Assembly (NCBI RefSeq): GCF_000613925.1 | Contig: NZ_BAJX01000009.1 | Span: 51,081-115,080 of the forward strand | DNA: 64,000 nt | Origin: Prevotella histicola JCM 15637 = DNF00424 | GTDB taxonomy: Bacteria; Bacteroidota; Bacteroidia; Bacteroidales; Bacteroidaceae | Reading direction: 5' to 3' | Shown here: positions 20,227 through 28,730 of the stretch, in pieces | Layout: the number at the start of each line of letters is the position of its first letter | How positions within the stretch are numbered: the stretch's first letter is position 1 | Position numbers and translations under genes: made by a program | Notes under the pieces: generated by a model | Told to the model about the DNA's origin: nothing | What the model saw: only the letters and a program-made list of their open reading frames with translations | The model's database searches: none

Positions 20227-20877
20227 TTAAGTATTTTGATTAAATTTTAGTTCGAACTTTGTGTAGAAGTCTCTAATATAAATGAAGTCGAAGATGCTGA
20301 AGCTTGTATGGTCGTATAGATTGTGAAAGTGCTGATGAAGGTGTAGGTTGTAACTCCATTCTCTGTCTAATCCTTCATTCCAACAATCATCAGCATCTTG
20401 CATTCCCATGAGTTCCATTTCTGTCTTGTCATCTTCCTCTCCATGATATCCGTCGAAACTTATACAGCAGCCATATTTGCAATAGATGTCGTTATAACTT
20501 TCATCATTGAGAATCTCCCATATCATTTCTGATTCTTCTCCTTGAAAAGGATTATTTTTCGAGTATTGTCTATCTTTTCCTAAGAATATCTTACACTCGA
20601 CACCTTCAAACTGCAAGCTACTTCCGCTATCTTCCAACATTTTCTTTGTGTTGTAATACAACTCTCTACTTTGTTGATAGTTTTTAATTACTACTTCTTT
20701 AAGTGTTTCGTTGAATTCCTTTAACAGCTGATAGTTTTCATCTGTTGGCTTGAATAGTTGGTTAAGGAATATTCGACGATTAAAGATGAGAGTTTCCATC
20801 TTCTCGTAACTACTTTCCAAATGAGGATTCTCATAGTAATGTATGATGTCGGAGTTGTATGTATTTGTTAGTTCCAC
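20227..20877 (-). CDS. Unknown acidic protein in the GTPase operon
   Basis: This 216-residue protein is not recognised. It is acidic and rich in Tyr, Asn and Glu, with an N-terminal helical half (about 15-90) and a Cys/Trp/His-rich C-terminal half (IYCKYGCCISFDGYHGEEDD, DCWNEGLDREWSYNLHLHQHFHNLYDH). The His cluster could bind a metal, but no family motif is visible. It starts 33 bases after the LeoA-like gene. Confidence 0.75.
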   Translation of the reverse strand: MELTNTYNSDIIHYYENPHLESSYEKMETLIFNRRIFLNQLFKPTDENYQLLKEFNETLKEVVIKNYQQSRELYYNTKKMLEDSGSSLQFEGVECKIFLGKDRQYSKNNPFQGEESEMIWEILNDESYNDIYCKYGCCISFDGYHGEEDDKTEMELMGMQDADDCWNEGLDREWSYNLHLHQHFHNLYDHTSFSIFDFIYIRDFYTKFELKFNQNT

Positions 20878-20910
20878 TACATAATAATATTTCTTGACAA
20901 AACTATAATC

Positions 20911-22611
20911 TTATTTTTCTTTATCTATAACTCCTATGAAGTCAATATATTCGCCTTCAAGCTCCTTTATCTTTTTTGTTATTGCATCATTCCTTTTAGA
21001 GTTAATGATTATTTGATTTATTGATTGATTAACTTCATCATGTTTAGATTTGTAGTTATTTAAAACGCTTTGTAGATATTGGGTGAATTGATCTTTGATT
21101 TTATTTATTTCAGTTTGATAGCTTGTTATCATTTTATTTTTTGCTTCTCTAATTTGTTTCTCTATCTTCTTTTCTTGCTGATCATTACGTAGCTGGAGAA
21201 ATATATCTAGTCCTCCTGTAATAATAGGTATTCCAAATTTATCGAATTTAGCTATGTTGCTAGCCCATCGAACAGCCTCCCATGGTTTGAAATTTTTTCC
21301 AAAGAATTTAGCTGTGCTATAAACAGTATTATGTAGAGCAGAACCAGAAGCATTACTTATTCCCCCAAAAACAGAATTAACATTTGGTGCTAAATTATTT
21401 ATACTAATTGCACCATTTCTAAGCCATGCTATTGTTAAGTTTTGAGTTGTTAGATTTTGCCTTTCTGTCATCGTTATATTTGGTGCATTTAATTTCTCTT
21501 GTAAATGATCAGAATATGCAACTATAGCATCCTTATTACCAAAATCTTCTAAATCATTCATGAGAGATTTATACGTTTCTTCTATTTTTTGTTCTATGTC
21601 ATTAGACGTTGTTGAAATTGTGTTTTCAAGTTTTTTGTTTAGTTCGTCTTGTTTCAGTTTCCAGTCTTCTTCTTTAATTCCTTCTCCAATTTCATTAGTT
21701 AGATTTATTACTTCTCGCATTGAGCTGGAATCGTATGAATATAGAATATTTTCAACTTCTTGTTTTAGTTCTCTTTGACTTTTTAATAATCTTTGTTCAA
21801 ATTGACGATAAAATTCGGCTAAAGTAGTATCAATTGCTGATACAGCAATGTTTTTAGCGTAACTTTGCAATAGTCGGATAGGAGTATCAAATTGTTTTTT
21901 TATTACGCCTTTTCTGCTTACGAAAGAGTTAAGCATATCAATAAACTGCTCAAAATGGCTTACTTGAACAAATTCCTGATCGTTATCTTCTATTCCTTCA
22001 ATATACTCATAGGCATCAATAAAAGCTATAGGGAAATCAGACAACTTATATCCTCTTTCAGTAAACATATTAGCAAGAGAGGTCGTGTAGTTTCTAACTA
22101 GATCATCATAGTTCCCTGATTCCATACCCATTTTATTTATGATAATAAACATTTTATCTGCAAAATGTTGATTATATGCTAAATCAATGAAGTTGTTGAA
22201 AACAATGTCATCAAAGAGTTGACTTGTTAAAACATAGAATATTAAATCACAGTTAGATAAAGCTTCTTTTGTACTTATATCATGTGCTTCTGTCTTTCCT
22301 GCTAATATTCCAGGTGTGTCCATTAGAATAATATTATTCCAATGATATTCTGATACTTTATCTGTAGCTACGTTTGCATCTATCTTTATGTCTTTACATC
22401 CTGTAAGTGCAGAAATGATGGTAGATTTACCCGCACTATATTGTCCAACGAATGCAATTTTTAATTGCTTTCTATCTGTGACAGTAGCAAGATCAGAATT
22501 TAACTGTTGAACTAAATCTTCACAATTTGTTTCTGTGAGTAGTTCTCTTGTTTTGTCTGTGAGTATATCAAGACGTTGATGATATACTGCATAATTCAAT
22601 TTCTTATCCAT
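20911..22611 (-). CDS. Dynamin-like GTPase, LeoA/HP0731-like
   Basis: This 566-residue large GTPase has P-loop GQYSAGKST (56-64), G3 MDTPG (97-101), and a G4 position reading INKMG (158-162) where NKxD is expected. Long helical segments follow (about 250-380 and 480-566), with GNKDA and a hydrophobic stretch near 420-470. The length and the GQYSAGKST/DTPGILAGKTEAHD signatures resemble LeoA, a bacterial dynamin. Its neighbour is a second, larger GTPase five bases away, the arrangement of the LeoA/LeoBC pair of Eleos defence systems. The assignment to that system is inference. Confidence 0.75.
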   Translation of the reverse strand: MDKKLNYAVYHQRLDILTDKTRELLTETNCEDLVQQLNSDLATVTDRKQLKIAFVGQYSAGKSTIISALTGCKDIKIDANVATDKVSEYHWNNIILMDTPGILAGKTEAHDISTKEALSNCDLIFYVLTSQLFDDIVFNNFIDLAYNQHFADKMFIIINKMGMESGNYDDLVRNYTTSLANMFTERGYKLSDFPIAFIDAYEYIEGIEDNDQEFVQVSHFEQFIDMLNSFVSRKGVIKKQFDTPIRLLQSYAKNIAVSAIDTTLAEFYRQFEQRLLKSQRELKQEVENILYSYDSSSMREVINLTNEIGEGIKEEDWKLKQDELNKKLENTISTTSNDIEQKIEETYKSLMNDLEDFGNKDAIVAYSDHLQEKLNAPNITMTERQNLTTQNLTIAWLRNGAISINNLAPNVNSVFGGISNASGSALHNTVYSTAKFFGKNFKPWEAVRWASNIAKFDKFGIPIITGGLDIFLQLRNDQQEKKIEKQIREAKNKMITSYQTEINKIKDQFTQYLQSVLNNYKSKHDEVNQSINQIIINSKRNDAITKKIKELEGEYIDFIGVIDKEK

Positions 22612-22616
22612 TTGTT

Positions 22617-25058
22617 TTATTTAAAGATTATATTCATTTGTGTAGCTTTTTCAGCTTCTTTTTTCTCTCTATCACTACAGTTTGTCGTGTAGTGGTATGT
22701 TAGAGTCTGTTTTTCCCAATCTCGTTCAACAGGAAACATTTGCCTTATCTCTTTTTCTTGTAGTTGGGATAGTTTCTTGACTGCAAATGGTTCTTTATGT
22801 ACATATTCCAAGATTCTTAGACTGATAAGAGCATTTATATTCTGCTCCTTTCCTATACATTTTTCTTGTATATCTTCCAAAATTCTTATTAGTTTTTCTA
22901 CTTCATCTATATATGTTCCTAATAAGCTTTTTAAACTATTATTCATAAAACTTATAGAAGAATGTATTTTATCAAGAGTTTCTTTTTTATTAGTATTGAT
23001 GTTTTTCTCAATGTTTTCGTATAGCTGTTCTCTGAGCTTTTTCTTGGCTTTTTTCTTTTTGTCCTCTTTGGATTCGAATAAGGATGTGAAAAATCCAACT
23101 ATGCCTGAGACTATAAGTGTGCATGCCGCCAATATCCAGCCTCCAGGATGCCACAACTGTGAAATTATAACAGGAGCTATGGCTGTAATAATTGCGCCTG
23201 TTATTCCAGCTCCAAGTCTTGTGTCGTAGATAGAGTCTGTTTGGACAGATACTGTAGATGAAATTTTGTCTATAAATTTAATATCAGAACTTATTTCTTC
23301 TATTCTTTCTTTTATTTCTTCATTGAAGTTTTTCAGTTTTTTTGTTATTTGTTCGTTTAAATCAGATATTTTATTTCCCACATTAGAATCCTCTTCCCAT
23401 GTCTTGCCTACATTCTTGTTTTCGTAATTTATATCTGCAAAGATGGCGGCATAATTATTTAGGTCATCTTGAGTTGACTTAAATAACTTAGCTATATTAT
23501 TTGTCAGTTTGCTTGATTCCCTTTGAAAAAACTCTTTTAAACTGTCATTTTTCTTTTTGAGTGATTCTGTACTTTTCTTTAATTGAACAATATCACTATG
23601 AAGTTGTTGGTGAAAAAGATGTATTTGGTATGCTGTACCATCTATAACACTAAGACTTTTCTTTAAACTGCCCGACTCATATACTTCCTTTTTAACAGAA
23701 CGTATAAACTCCATAATATTTGAGCCTTCGAGTAAACTTTTATAATTCTCAGGATTACTTTCCTTTTCTTGCATTGCTATTTGGGCTGCAAGTAGGTGGA
23801 TTGGAATAACCTTAACTGCATCCATATTATATTTACCATCAAGTCTTTCTCGTATTCTATCGAGATGGCCTTGAATAGATTGTGGTCCATTACACTCACG
23901 CCATCTATGAGGATCTCTTAAAAATCTTTTAAGTCTGATACTTTCTGTAAGATTACTTTTTACATTTAAAATTATATATAATGGTTTGTTGCGTTCTTTA
24001 ATTGTCTCAAAAAAATCAAACTCTGTTTCTTGAATAGCATCACTTGTCACAATATAACATATTAAGTCTGCTTCATCAATAATTGATTTTGCAATTTCTG
24101 TATCAACATCCCCACCTGGTGCTCCAATTCCAGGAGTGTCAACAATACGTAATTTGTCCCAATACCAACTACGGTTATAACGTGTTGTACGCAGCTTTCC
24201 TACACCAATATCATCATTTTTTTCTTGTGTGATGATTTTGTGAAATGTACTCTTACCAGCTTTTGTTCTGCCCATAAAAGCTATAGTAAAGTAACGGAAA
24301 TTCCTTTTTTTCTTATCTAGTACTGCAAGGTTTTCTGCCAGAGAACTATTTATCATTGTGTTGAAATGATTTTTAGTACCCTGCACAACATCTATAATCT
24401 GTTGTACTTCTTTTCTTGAAGTTTGAGGACAGGCAAGTTTGTCTATTTCTTGTTTTCCAACAATCAAATCCTCATTGGTTTTCTTTATTATTTCTGTTAC
24501 ACTGTTAAGATCTATGATTGCTTCATCTGAAATTTTTTCAATCACAGTAGAAAAGCCTAGGCTCCCAAAAAGGTGGTCCATGTTTCTCTCACTTTCTTTG
24601 TTTAGAAAGTTGTTATAAACGGTCTTTTGTATCTTTCCGATTACTTTTTGATATAGCTTAAGTCTTGTTGATTCTATTTCTTGTTCATTGAGTATGGATT
24701 TTTGAGATAAAATATCTTTGTAATCTATTTGGAGGCTTTGCGCTATATGTTCTATTAGCTCTTGTTCTTGTGCAGAAATATAGTTATCACTAAATGCTAT
24801 ATCTGAGAGAATCTCTATAATTTCTTTTTTCTGTTCTTCAGTTAACTGCTCTCCTTTTAATTCAAGTAGAAGTTCCTCAATGCTTTTCTTGTTTTCATCA
24901 TCAGAGAATATTTTTTGTTTCTCTATGGATAGCTCTTTTGTGTTGTCAACGTTAAGATAATTTTCTAGTACGCTGATTTCTTTTGTGTTAATTTCTCCGT
25001 CTGCAACGATTAAGTGACAGGCCAAAAGAAATACGCAGTTTTGATATTTTTCTGACAT
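22617..25058 (-). CDS. Large GTPase with TerB-like N-terminus and membrane segment, LeoBC-like
   Basis: The start at 25058 (MSEKYQNCVF) is one base from the preceding stop and avoids the overlap of the longer frame. The product has 813 residues. An N-terminal helical domain has two acidic TerB-like repeats (VADGEINTKEISVLENYL; FSDNYISAQEQELIEHIA). The GTPase domain has GRTKAGKST (263-271), VDTPGIGAPGG (306-316) and a degenerate G4 (NVKS, 365-368). After a coiled-coil region come two adjacent hydrophobic helices (about 616-661) and a Lys-rich stretch. It is probably a membrane-remodelling partner of the LeoA-like protein. Confidence 0.75.
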   Translation of the reverse strand: MSEKYQNCVFLLACHLIVADGEINTKEISVLENYLNVDNTKELSIEKQKIFSDDENKKSIEELLLELKGEQLTEEQKKEIIEILSDIAFSDNYISAQEQELIEHIAQSLQIDYKDILSQKSILNEQEIESTRLKLYQKVIGKIQKTVYNNFLNKESERNMDHLFGSLGFSTVIEKISDEAIIDLNSVTEIIKKTNEDLIVGKQEIDKLACPQTSRKEVQQIIDVVQGTKNHFNTMINSSLAENLAVLDKKKRNFRYFTIAFMGRTKAGKSTFHKIITQEKNDDIGVGKLRTTRYNRSWYWDKLRIVDTPGIGAPGGDVDTEIAKSIIDEADLICYIVTSDAIQETEFDFFETIKERNKPLYIILNVKSNLTESIRLKRFLRDPHRWRECNGPQSIQGHLDRIRERLDGKYNMDAVKVIPIHLLAAQIAMQEKESNPENYKSLLEGSNIMEFIRSVKKEVYESGSLKKSLSVIDGTAYQIHLFHQQLHSDIVQLKKSTESLKKKNDSLKEFFQRESSKLTNNIAKLFKSTQDDLNNYAAIFADINYENKNVGKTWEEDSNVGNKISDLNEQITKKLKNFNEEIKERIEEISSDIKFIDKISSTVSVQTDSIYDTRLGAGITGAIITAIAPVIISQLWHPGGWILAACTLIVSGIVGFFTSLFESKEDKKKKAKKKLREQLYENIEKNINTNKKETLDKIHSSISFMNNSLKSLLGTYIDEVEKLIRILEDIQEKCIGKEQNINALISLRILEYVHKEPFAVKKLSQLQEKEIRQMFPVERDWEKQTLTYHYTTNCSDREKKEAEKATQMNIIFK

Positions 25059-25059
25059 A

Positions 25060-25836
25060 TTAGTTATTTTTGTTGTTATATTTCTTATATTCAAGGACAA
25101 GCCCATATATCTTCATCTGAAGATAATAGCCGAGCTGAGGAAGAAAAAATAGCAGTATTAGTAAGAGTCTTATAAGATTCAATATACATATTGTTTTATA
25201 TGCTGTGTCTTGTATACCTATACATTTTAAACATGGAAATATCTGAGGAAGTAAATAAACAAATTGTAAGTATAAAAAATTAATTATAAATAAAAAGACA
25301 GGATTAATTGAAAAAGTATGAATAATTCCTTGAATACTATTTCTAAAGTCATCAAGATTTGTTGGTATTCTTAGCAATACAGCAATAATAATCAAAGAAG
25401 CAATTAGTAATATAATAGGCTTTAAAGCAAAGTAGGAATTCTCGTCAGAACACTCCTTAAATAGTATAGCTAGGAGGGCTGCTATAACAATTGGCCAGAC
25501 ATTTCGTAAGAAGGCTAATAAGGCTTCTAAGGAAGAAACGTTGTTTATGCAATACGATTTCCAGCCCTCATAGTAGGCTTCGTAATATGTTTTTACTTTT
25601 GTGTTTTTTTCTTTGTGTTCTGCTTCACTTATTAATTTATCCAAGTTTCTAAAAAGAAGACCGATAGACGCCTCGTTTAGTTTACTATACAAAGCACCTG
25701 CTATATAAGCTACAAAAAGCAGCCACCATTGGTCATTCAAGTTGCTGTCTACTGGTAAACATAGAAACATTAGTGCCAAACCTACAATGATATTGTTGAG
25801 TAGTTCGTATAGGCTGATAGATGTAGGCATATTCAT
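25060..25836 (-). CDS. Multi-pass membrane protein in the GTPase operon
   Basis: This 258-residue protein has about seven hydrophobic helices (around 10-27, 36-50, 112-128, 140-158, 176-200, 218-235) and one soluble stretch (60-105) rich in charged and aromatic residues (EAYYEGWKSYC). No known family is recognised. It sits directly before the TerB/GTPase gene with one base between them, so the two are probably translated together. It could be the membrane anchor or target of the GTPases. Confidence 0.75.
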   Translation of the reverse strand: MNMPTSISLYELLNNIIVGLALMFLCLPVDSNLNDQWWLLFVAYIAGALYSKLNEASIGLLFRNLDKLISEAEHKEKNTKVKTYYEAYYEGWKSYCINNVSSLEALLAFLRNVWPIVIAALLAILFKECSDENSYFALKPIILLIASLIIIAVLLRIPTNLDDFRNSIQGIIHTFSINPVFLFIINFLYLQFVYLLPQIFPCLKCIGIQDTAYKTICILNLIRLLLILLFFLPQLGYYLQMKIYGLVLEYKKYNNKNN

Positions 25837-25839
25837 GAT

Positions 25840-26058
25840 TTATAATTTTTCTACATTTAAATACGCAGGGTTTAAAGCATTCATCTTCTTTAGGTCTACA
25901 CCGAAGTGGTTGAAGAAGAGAGTGTTGATTTTGTCTCGTTCTTTGTCGTTTGAAAGAACGTTTGAGAAGAATGCAGCATACTGGATGCTCATACCTGATT
26001 CTATAACCATGCCATCACAGTGCTTTGACATCTTCACGGTAATTCTGAAAAGTGCCAT
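25840..26058 (-). CDS. Small protein, possibly DUF6140-like, first gene of the GTPase operon
   Basis: This 72-residue protein (start MALFRITVK, end ALNPAYLNVEKL) has no membrane helix or signal. The pattern of a short N-terminal strand, GMSIQYA and a C-terminal hydrophobic strand resembles small DUF6140-type proteins of Bacteroidales from memory; this is weak. It lies three bases before the membrane protein gene, is first in the operon, and is preceded by a candidate structured RNA. Confidence 0.6.
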   Translation of the reverse strand: MALFRITVKMSKHCDGMVIESGMSIQYAAFFSNVLSNDKERDKINTLFFNHFGVDLKKMNALNPAYLNVEKL

Positions 26059-26094
26059 GTTTTTTGTTTTTAGTTATAATTGTATTAGACGAAG

Positions 26095-26345
26095 TCAAAA
26101 GAAGAAAGGGGACACGGCCCGCTTTATCTTTATTTATCCGGTTCGGTTCTGGAAAACACCTTGGAGTCAAAATAAAGTAAAGACAGTCCATGCCCCCATA
26201 TAGGATAGGGGCACAGAACCTGCCTAAACTCGATTAATGACGACTCCTTAGTTTAATTTTCCAGATTTAACCGGGTCGAATAACCTCGTTTGCAAGTTTT
26301 GTGCAATGAATGGCGAGTGGTTTGTAAAATGCCCACCAAACATGG
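26095..26345 (-). ncRNA. Candidate structured RNA or leader upstream of the GTPase operon
   Basis: A minus-strand promoter at 26348-26355 would start a transcript near 26341. The transcribed region contains nested complementary arms: 26149-26156 with 26257-26264 (CTGGAAAA/TTTTCCAG, perfect), 26160-26168 with 26242-26251 (CTTGGAGTC/GACTCCTTAG), and a terminal hairpin at 26191-26213 (TGCCCC/GGGGCA). This rod-like fold is reminiscent of 6S RNA or the Bacteroidales-1 motif, but the family is not established. Ends are approximate and no clear terminator is seen before the operon. Confidence 0.45.
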
Positions 26346-26347
26346 CA

Positions 26348-26378
26348 CAAATGTAGGGAATTTATTGGAAATGACAAA
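26348..26378 (-). promoter_or_regulatory. Minus-strand promoter before the RNA/GTPase operon
   Basis: CAAATGTA at 26348-26355 is TACATTTG on the minus strand, and CAAA at 26375-26378 is the -33 TTTG at the usual distance. Both consensus elements are present, which makes this one of the best promoters in the window. Confidence 0.7.
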
Positions 26379-26530
26379 ATAATAATGAAATAAAGTAAAG
26401 AAAATACAATAAAAAGTATATATAATAATACTACTCTAAAGAAAATAATTACGATATATTTGTTTGGTAAAATATGTTCAGTAGAAAGTTTGTTTACTAT
26501 TTTAGCTAAAGGAAGCTATCACATTTTAGC

Positions 26531-26689
26531 CTATTGGCTATCAAATTTGCTTTCCTCTTTATCCATCCTTCCCCAGATTCTTTTATAAAGCTCATGGTTG
26601 TTGCCGAAGGGATAAAAGCCGAGAATATGCCAATTAGGAGGGTAAGTGTGACGGCTGTTGCAATTTGGACAGGGCATTGGAACAGACAT
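26531..26689 (-). pseudogene. Possible small CPNC protein or remnant
   Basis: A 52-codon frame begins MSVPMPCPNCNSRHTYPPN and continues FYPFGNNHELYKRIWGRM. A single CxxC knuckle followed by PPN and a PFG motif recalls the start of zinc-ribbon/CD225-type membrane proteins, but the membrane helix is missing and a stop interrupts the C-terminal part. It may be a decayed gene or chance. Confidence 0.2.
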
Positions 26690-26814
26690 AACAGTTGCTT
26701 CATGCTCAATATTTAATGTGTGGAAAGTGTTGTCTCAGTCATCGCATTTGAAATTCATTTAGTAGCCTAAACATAATTTTATAGGGTTTTCCCCATACGA
26801 AGTAGGGGAATGTC

Positions 26815-26846
26815 TTTGGCGATATGTGAAATTGTGCTTACTTTTG
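26815..26846 (+). promoter_or_regulatory. Promoter of the glycine-zipper lipoprotein
   Basis: TTTG (26815-26818) and TACTTTTG (26839-26846) are spaced 24 bases start to start, the standard arrangement in this genome. The start codon is 23 bases further on. A small hairpin (CCCC/GGGG, 26791-26808) lies just upstream. Confidence 0.75.
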
Positions 26847-26868
26847 TAACTATAAAATAAAAGGAAGT

Positions 26869-27576
26869 ATGAAGAATTTATTTGTTCTCCCTATTTTCAC
26901 AGTCATCTTTTTGAGTAGTTGTGGAACTTATGCAGGCTCTGGAGCCATGACAGGTGGCTCATTAGGTAGTGTCTTGGGTAGTGCCATTGGAGGTATTGCT
27001 GGGGGAGGACGTGGCTCTAATATTGGTACTATTGTCGGAATGGCAGGTGGTGCTATGGTTGGTGCGACAATAGGTGCAAAAGCTGATAAGCATAATAAGA
27101 GCTCTATAGTGGATAATGTTTATGATTCTCAGGATAATAGTCACATTGATACTTGTGTTTCTATTCAGGATAGGGGTGTTGCCTCATCAGATACAGTAGA
27201 ACACAATGTGTTTTTGGACAATAGAAGTACTCCTTATGTTGAAATCACGAATGCTTATCTTTCTGATAACAATCATGATGGTGTTTTATCCCGTAATGAG
27301 GAAGGTAAGCTCATTTTTGATATTACTAATTATGGCACTGTAGCCGTAAATAACATACAACCATCCGTAGTGATGATAGCAGATGAACAAGACATCCAGA
27401 TTAGTCCCTCCATTAATGTTGTGACTATTGCTCCAGGAAAGACAATCCGCTATACAGCTACCATAAAAGCTGGTAAAAAGCTAACAAATGGCAGTACCAC
27501 TTTTGCTTTGACAGTTCTTCAGGGTAAAAGGAGTATCTGTAAAGTTAATAAATTAGAGATAACGACAAGAAAATAA
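26869..27576 (+). CDS. Glycine-zipper lipoprotein with EF-hand-like motif
   Basis: This is a 235-residue predicted lipoprotein: signal peptide with lipobox FLSSC (Cys19). A glycine-zipper segment (about 22-70; SVLGSAIGGIAGGGRG, GMAGGAMVGATIG) probably associates with the membrane. The C-terminal half (about 120-235) looks like an Ig-like/CARDB-type beta domain and includes an EF-hand-like loop DNNHDGVLSRNEEG. The gene has its own promoter and a terminator. A surface or periplasmic role is likely; the partner is unknown. Confidence 0.75.
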   Translation: MKNLFVLPIFTVIFLSSCGTYAGSGAMTGGSLGSVLGSAIGGIAGGGRGSNIGTIVGMAGGAMVGATIGAKADKHNKSSIVDNVYDSQDNSHIDTCVSIQDRGVASSDTVEHNVFLDNRSTPYVEITNAYLSDNNHDGVLSRNEEGKLIFDITNYGTVAVNNIQPSVVMIADEQDIQISPSINVVTIAPGKTIRYTATIKAGKKLTNGSTTFALTVLQGKRSICKVNKLEITTRK

Positions 27577-27642
27577 GTTGATAAATAAATTAATTAAGGC
27601 TATAATTGTACTAACTAATAATTAATCTTTGTTTGACACCAG

Positions 27643-27679
27643 TAGGGACAGATTTTTATATCTGTCCCTATTTTGTTTT
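27643..27679 (+). terminator. Terminator after the lipoprotein gene
   Basis: TAGGGACAGAT (27643-27653) and ATCTGTCCCTA (27660-27670) form an 11-pair stem with a six-base loop, followed by TTTTGTTTT. Confidence 0.85.
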
Positions 27680-27766
27680 GGTATCTTTCTTTAGAATTCT
27701 ATTCTAGTAGTAGTTTAGTTGTTTTTTTGTCTATGATAAATAAAAGTATTTTTCAAGATCTCTTTA

Positions 27767-27844
27767 AATAAAAGGAGTAGGAGATTTCCATTGTCCTAAA
27801 TTAATATTTTATTGGACTAATGAAAATCTCCTACTCCTTTTATT
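27767..27844. repeat. Long inverted repeat between convergent genes
   Basis: Arms 27767-27792 and 27819-27844 are complementary over 26 bases with one mismatch (core AAAAGGAGTAGGAGATTT). T- and A-rich flanks allow it to act as a bidirectional terminator for the lipoprotein gene and rlpA. The arms are longer than other terminators here. Confidence 0.75.
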
Positions 27845-27867
27845 TTAATATTTTCTTTTTGACAGTT

Positions 27868-28641
27868 TTATTCGAAAAATCCTGTTACACCATCTTTAAT
27901 GCGTTTAAAGAAATTGGTCCAGCTACTACTTGCACCATTTTTTCTGTTAGATGGTTGTGTTGTTTGTTTATTTTGTTGTGTAGTTGGCTTACTCTGTTGA
28001 GATTGTCGTGTCGCTTGATTCGTAGTCTTTGATGTCGATGTCTGTCGTGCAGATTGTGTAGTATTAACCCTACGTGTCTCAATATTTCCTCCTTTATCTG
28101 TTTGTTGTGCTGCTTGTCGGCGATTAAGATATGTATCTACCTTGCGTTCAATTTCCTTAGGCTTGTCTTCTTCAACCTTCTCCCATTCTGGAATGAACTC
28201 ATAACATACTCCAGCAGTACCATATTCAACTTCTGGAACTTCTATACCTTTTGATTCTGTAGCATAAGGAATCTCAGTTTCTTTTGGTACAACTTCCACC
28301 TTTACATAAGCGACACCACTTGCTAATGTACCTAGCTCCCGTGCAGCTGCATATGATAAGTCAACTACTCGTCCGCGTACGAATGGTCCGCGGTCAGTTA
28401 CTCTAACAATGACCGATCTACCGTTCCTTGGATTCGTTACCTTTAAACGTGTCCCAAATGGGAGTGTACGATGTGCACAAGTGAAACCATTACGGTCATA
28501 CCGTTCGCCGTTACTCATCCGACGACCGTGTAGTCCGTTGCTGTAATAAGAAGCTTTACCCCCCGACTGTGCATGTACCGTCAGTGTAAAGAAACTGAAT
28601 AGCAAAAAAAACGCTATCAGGAGAAGTCTGATTTTATACAT
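27868..28641 (-). CDS. rlpA: RlpA-like septal/peptidoglycan lytic protein
   Basis: This 257-residue exported protein has a signal peptide (about 1-24, ending VHAQ) and a double-psi beta-barrel domain (about 28-115) with KASYYSNGLHGRRMSNGERYD and VRVTDRGPFVRGRVVDLS, the motifs of RlpA. The Asp of TDRGPF and the H..R region keep the expected acidic residue. There is no SPOR domain; instead the tail (about 165-257) is Gln/Thr/Lys-rich. It probably cleaves or binds naked glycan strands. Confidence 0.85.
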   Translation of the reverse strand: MYKIRLLLIAFFLLFSFFTLTVHAQSGGKASYYSNGLHGRRMSNGERYDRNGFTCAHRTLPFGTRLKVTNPRNGRSVIVRVTDRGPFVRGRVVDLSYAAARELGTLASGVAYVKVEVVPKETEIPYATESKGIEVPEVEYGTAGVCYEFIPEWEKVEEDKPKEIERKVDTYLNRRQAAQQTDKGGNIETRRVNTTQSARQTSTSKTTNQATRQSQQSKPTTQQNKQTTQPSNRKNGASSSWTNFFKRIKDGVTGFFE

Positions 28642-28680
28642 AATAATCTATTTATAACCAGTCTTCCCCTGATGGGTTTA

Positions 28681-28712
28681 TCCTCTCCCAGTTACAAGAA
28701 ACTAGGAGAGGA
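28681..28712 (-). terminator. Hairpin after gdhA
   Basis: TCCTCTCC(c)AGTT pairs with AACT(a)GGAGAGGA in the 89-base gap between gdhA and rlpA. No clear T-run follows on the minus strand, so partial read-through into rlpA is possible. Confidence 0.5.
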
Positions 28713-28730
28713 GAGAATAACTGGTATTGT

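Larger units (their letters stand above)
26059..26868. other. 810-base intergenic region
   Basis: This holds the candidate RNA (26095-26345), its promoter, an AT-rich stretch (26350-26500), the possible CPNC remnant (26531-26689) and the promoter of the next lipoprotein gene. Frames seen on the plus strand across 25742-26203 look non-coding. Confidence 0.6.

Noticed and set aside
20560..22110. Plus-strand frames inside the LeoA-like gene
   Set aside because: They are antisense shadows with low-complexity Ser/Phe content.
26136..26152. T-arm-like hairpin (TCCGG, loop TTCGGTT, CTGGA)
   Set aside because: The loop lacks the invariant A58 of tRNA T-arms and no cloverleaf or tmRNA ends surround it.
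25742..26203. 153-codon plus-strand frame across the start of the GTPase operon
   Set aside because: It lies antisense to two convincing genes and to the candidate RNA, with no recognisable domains.
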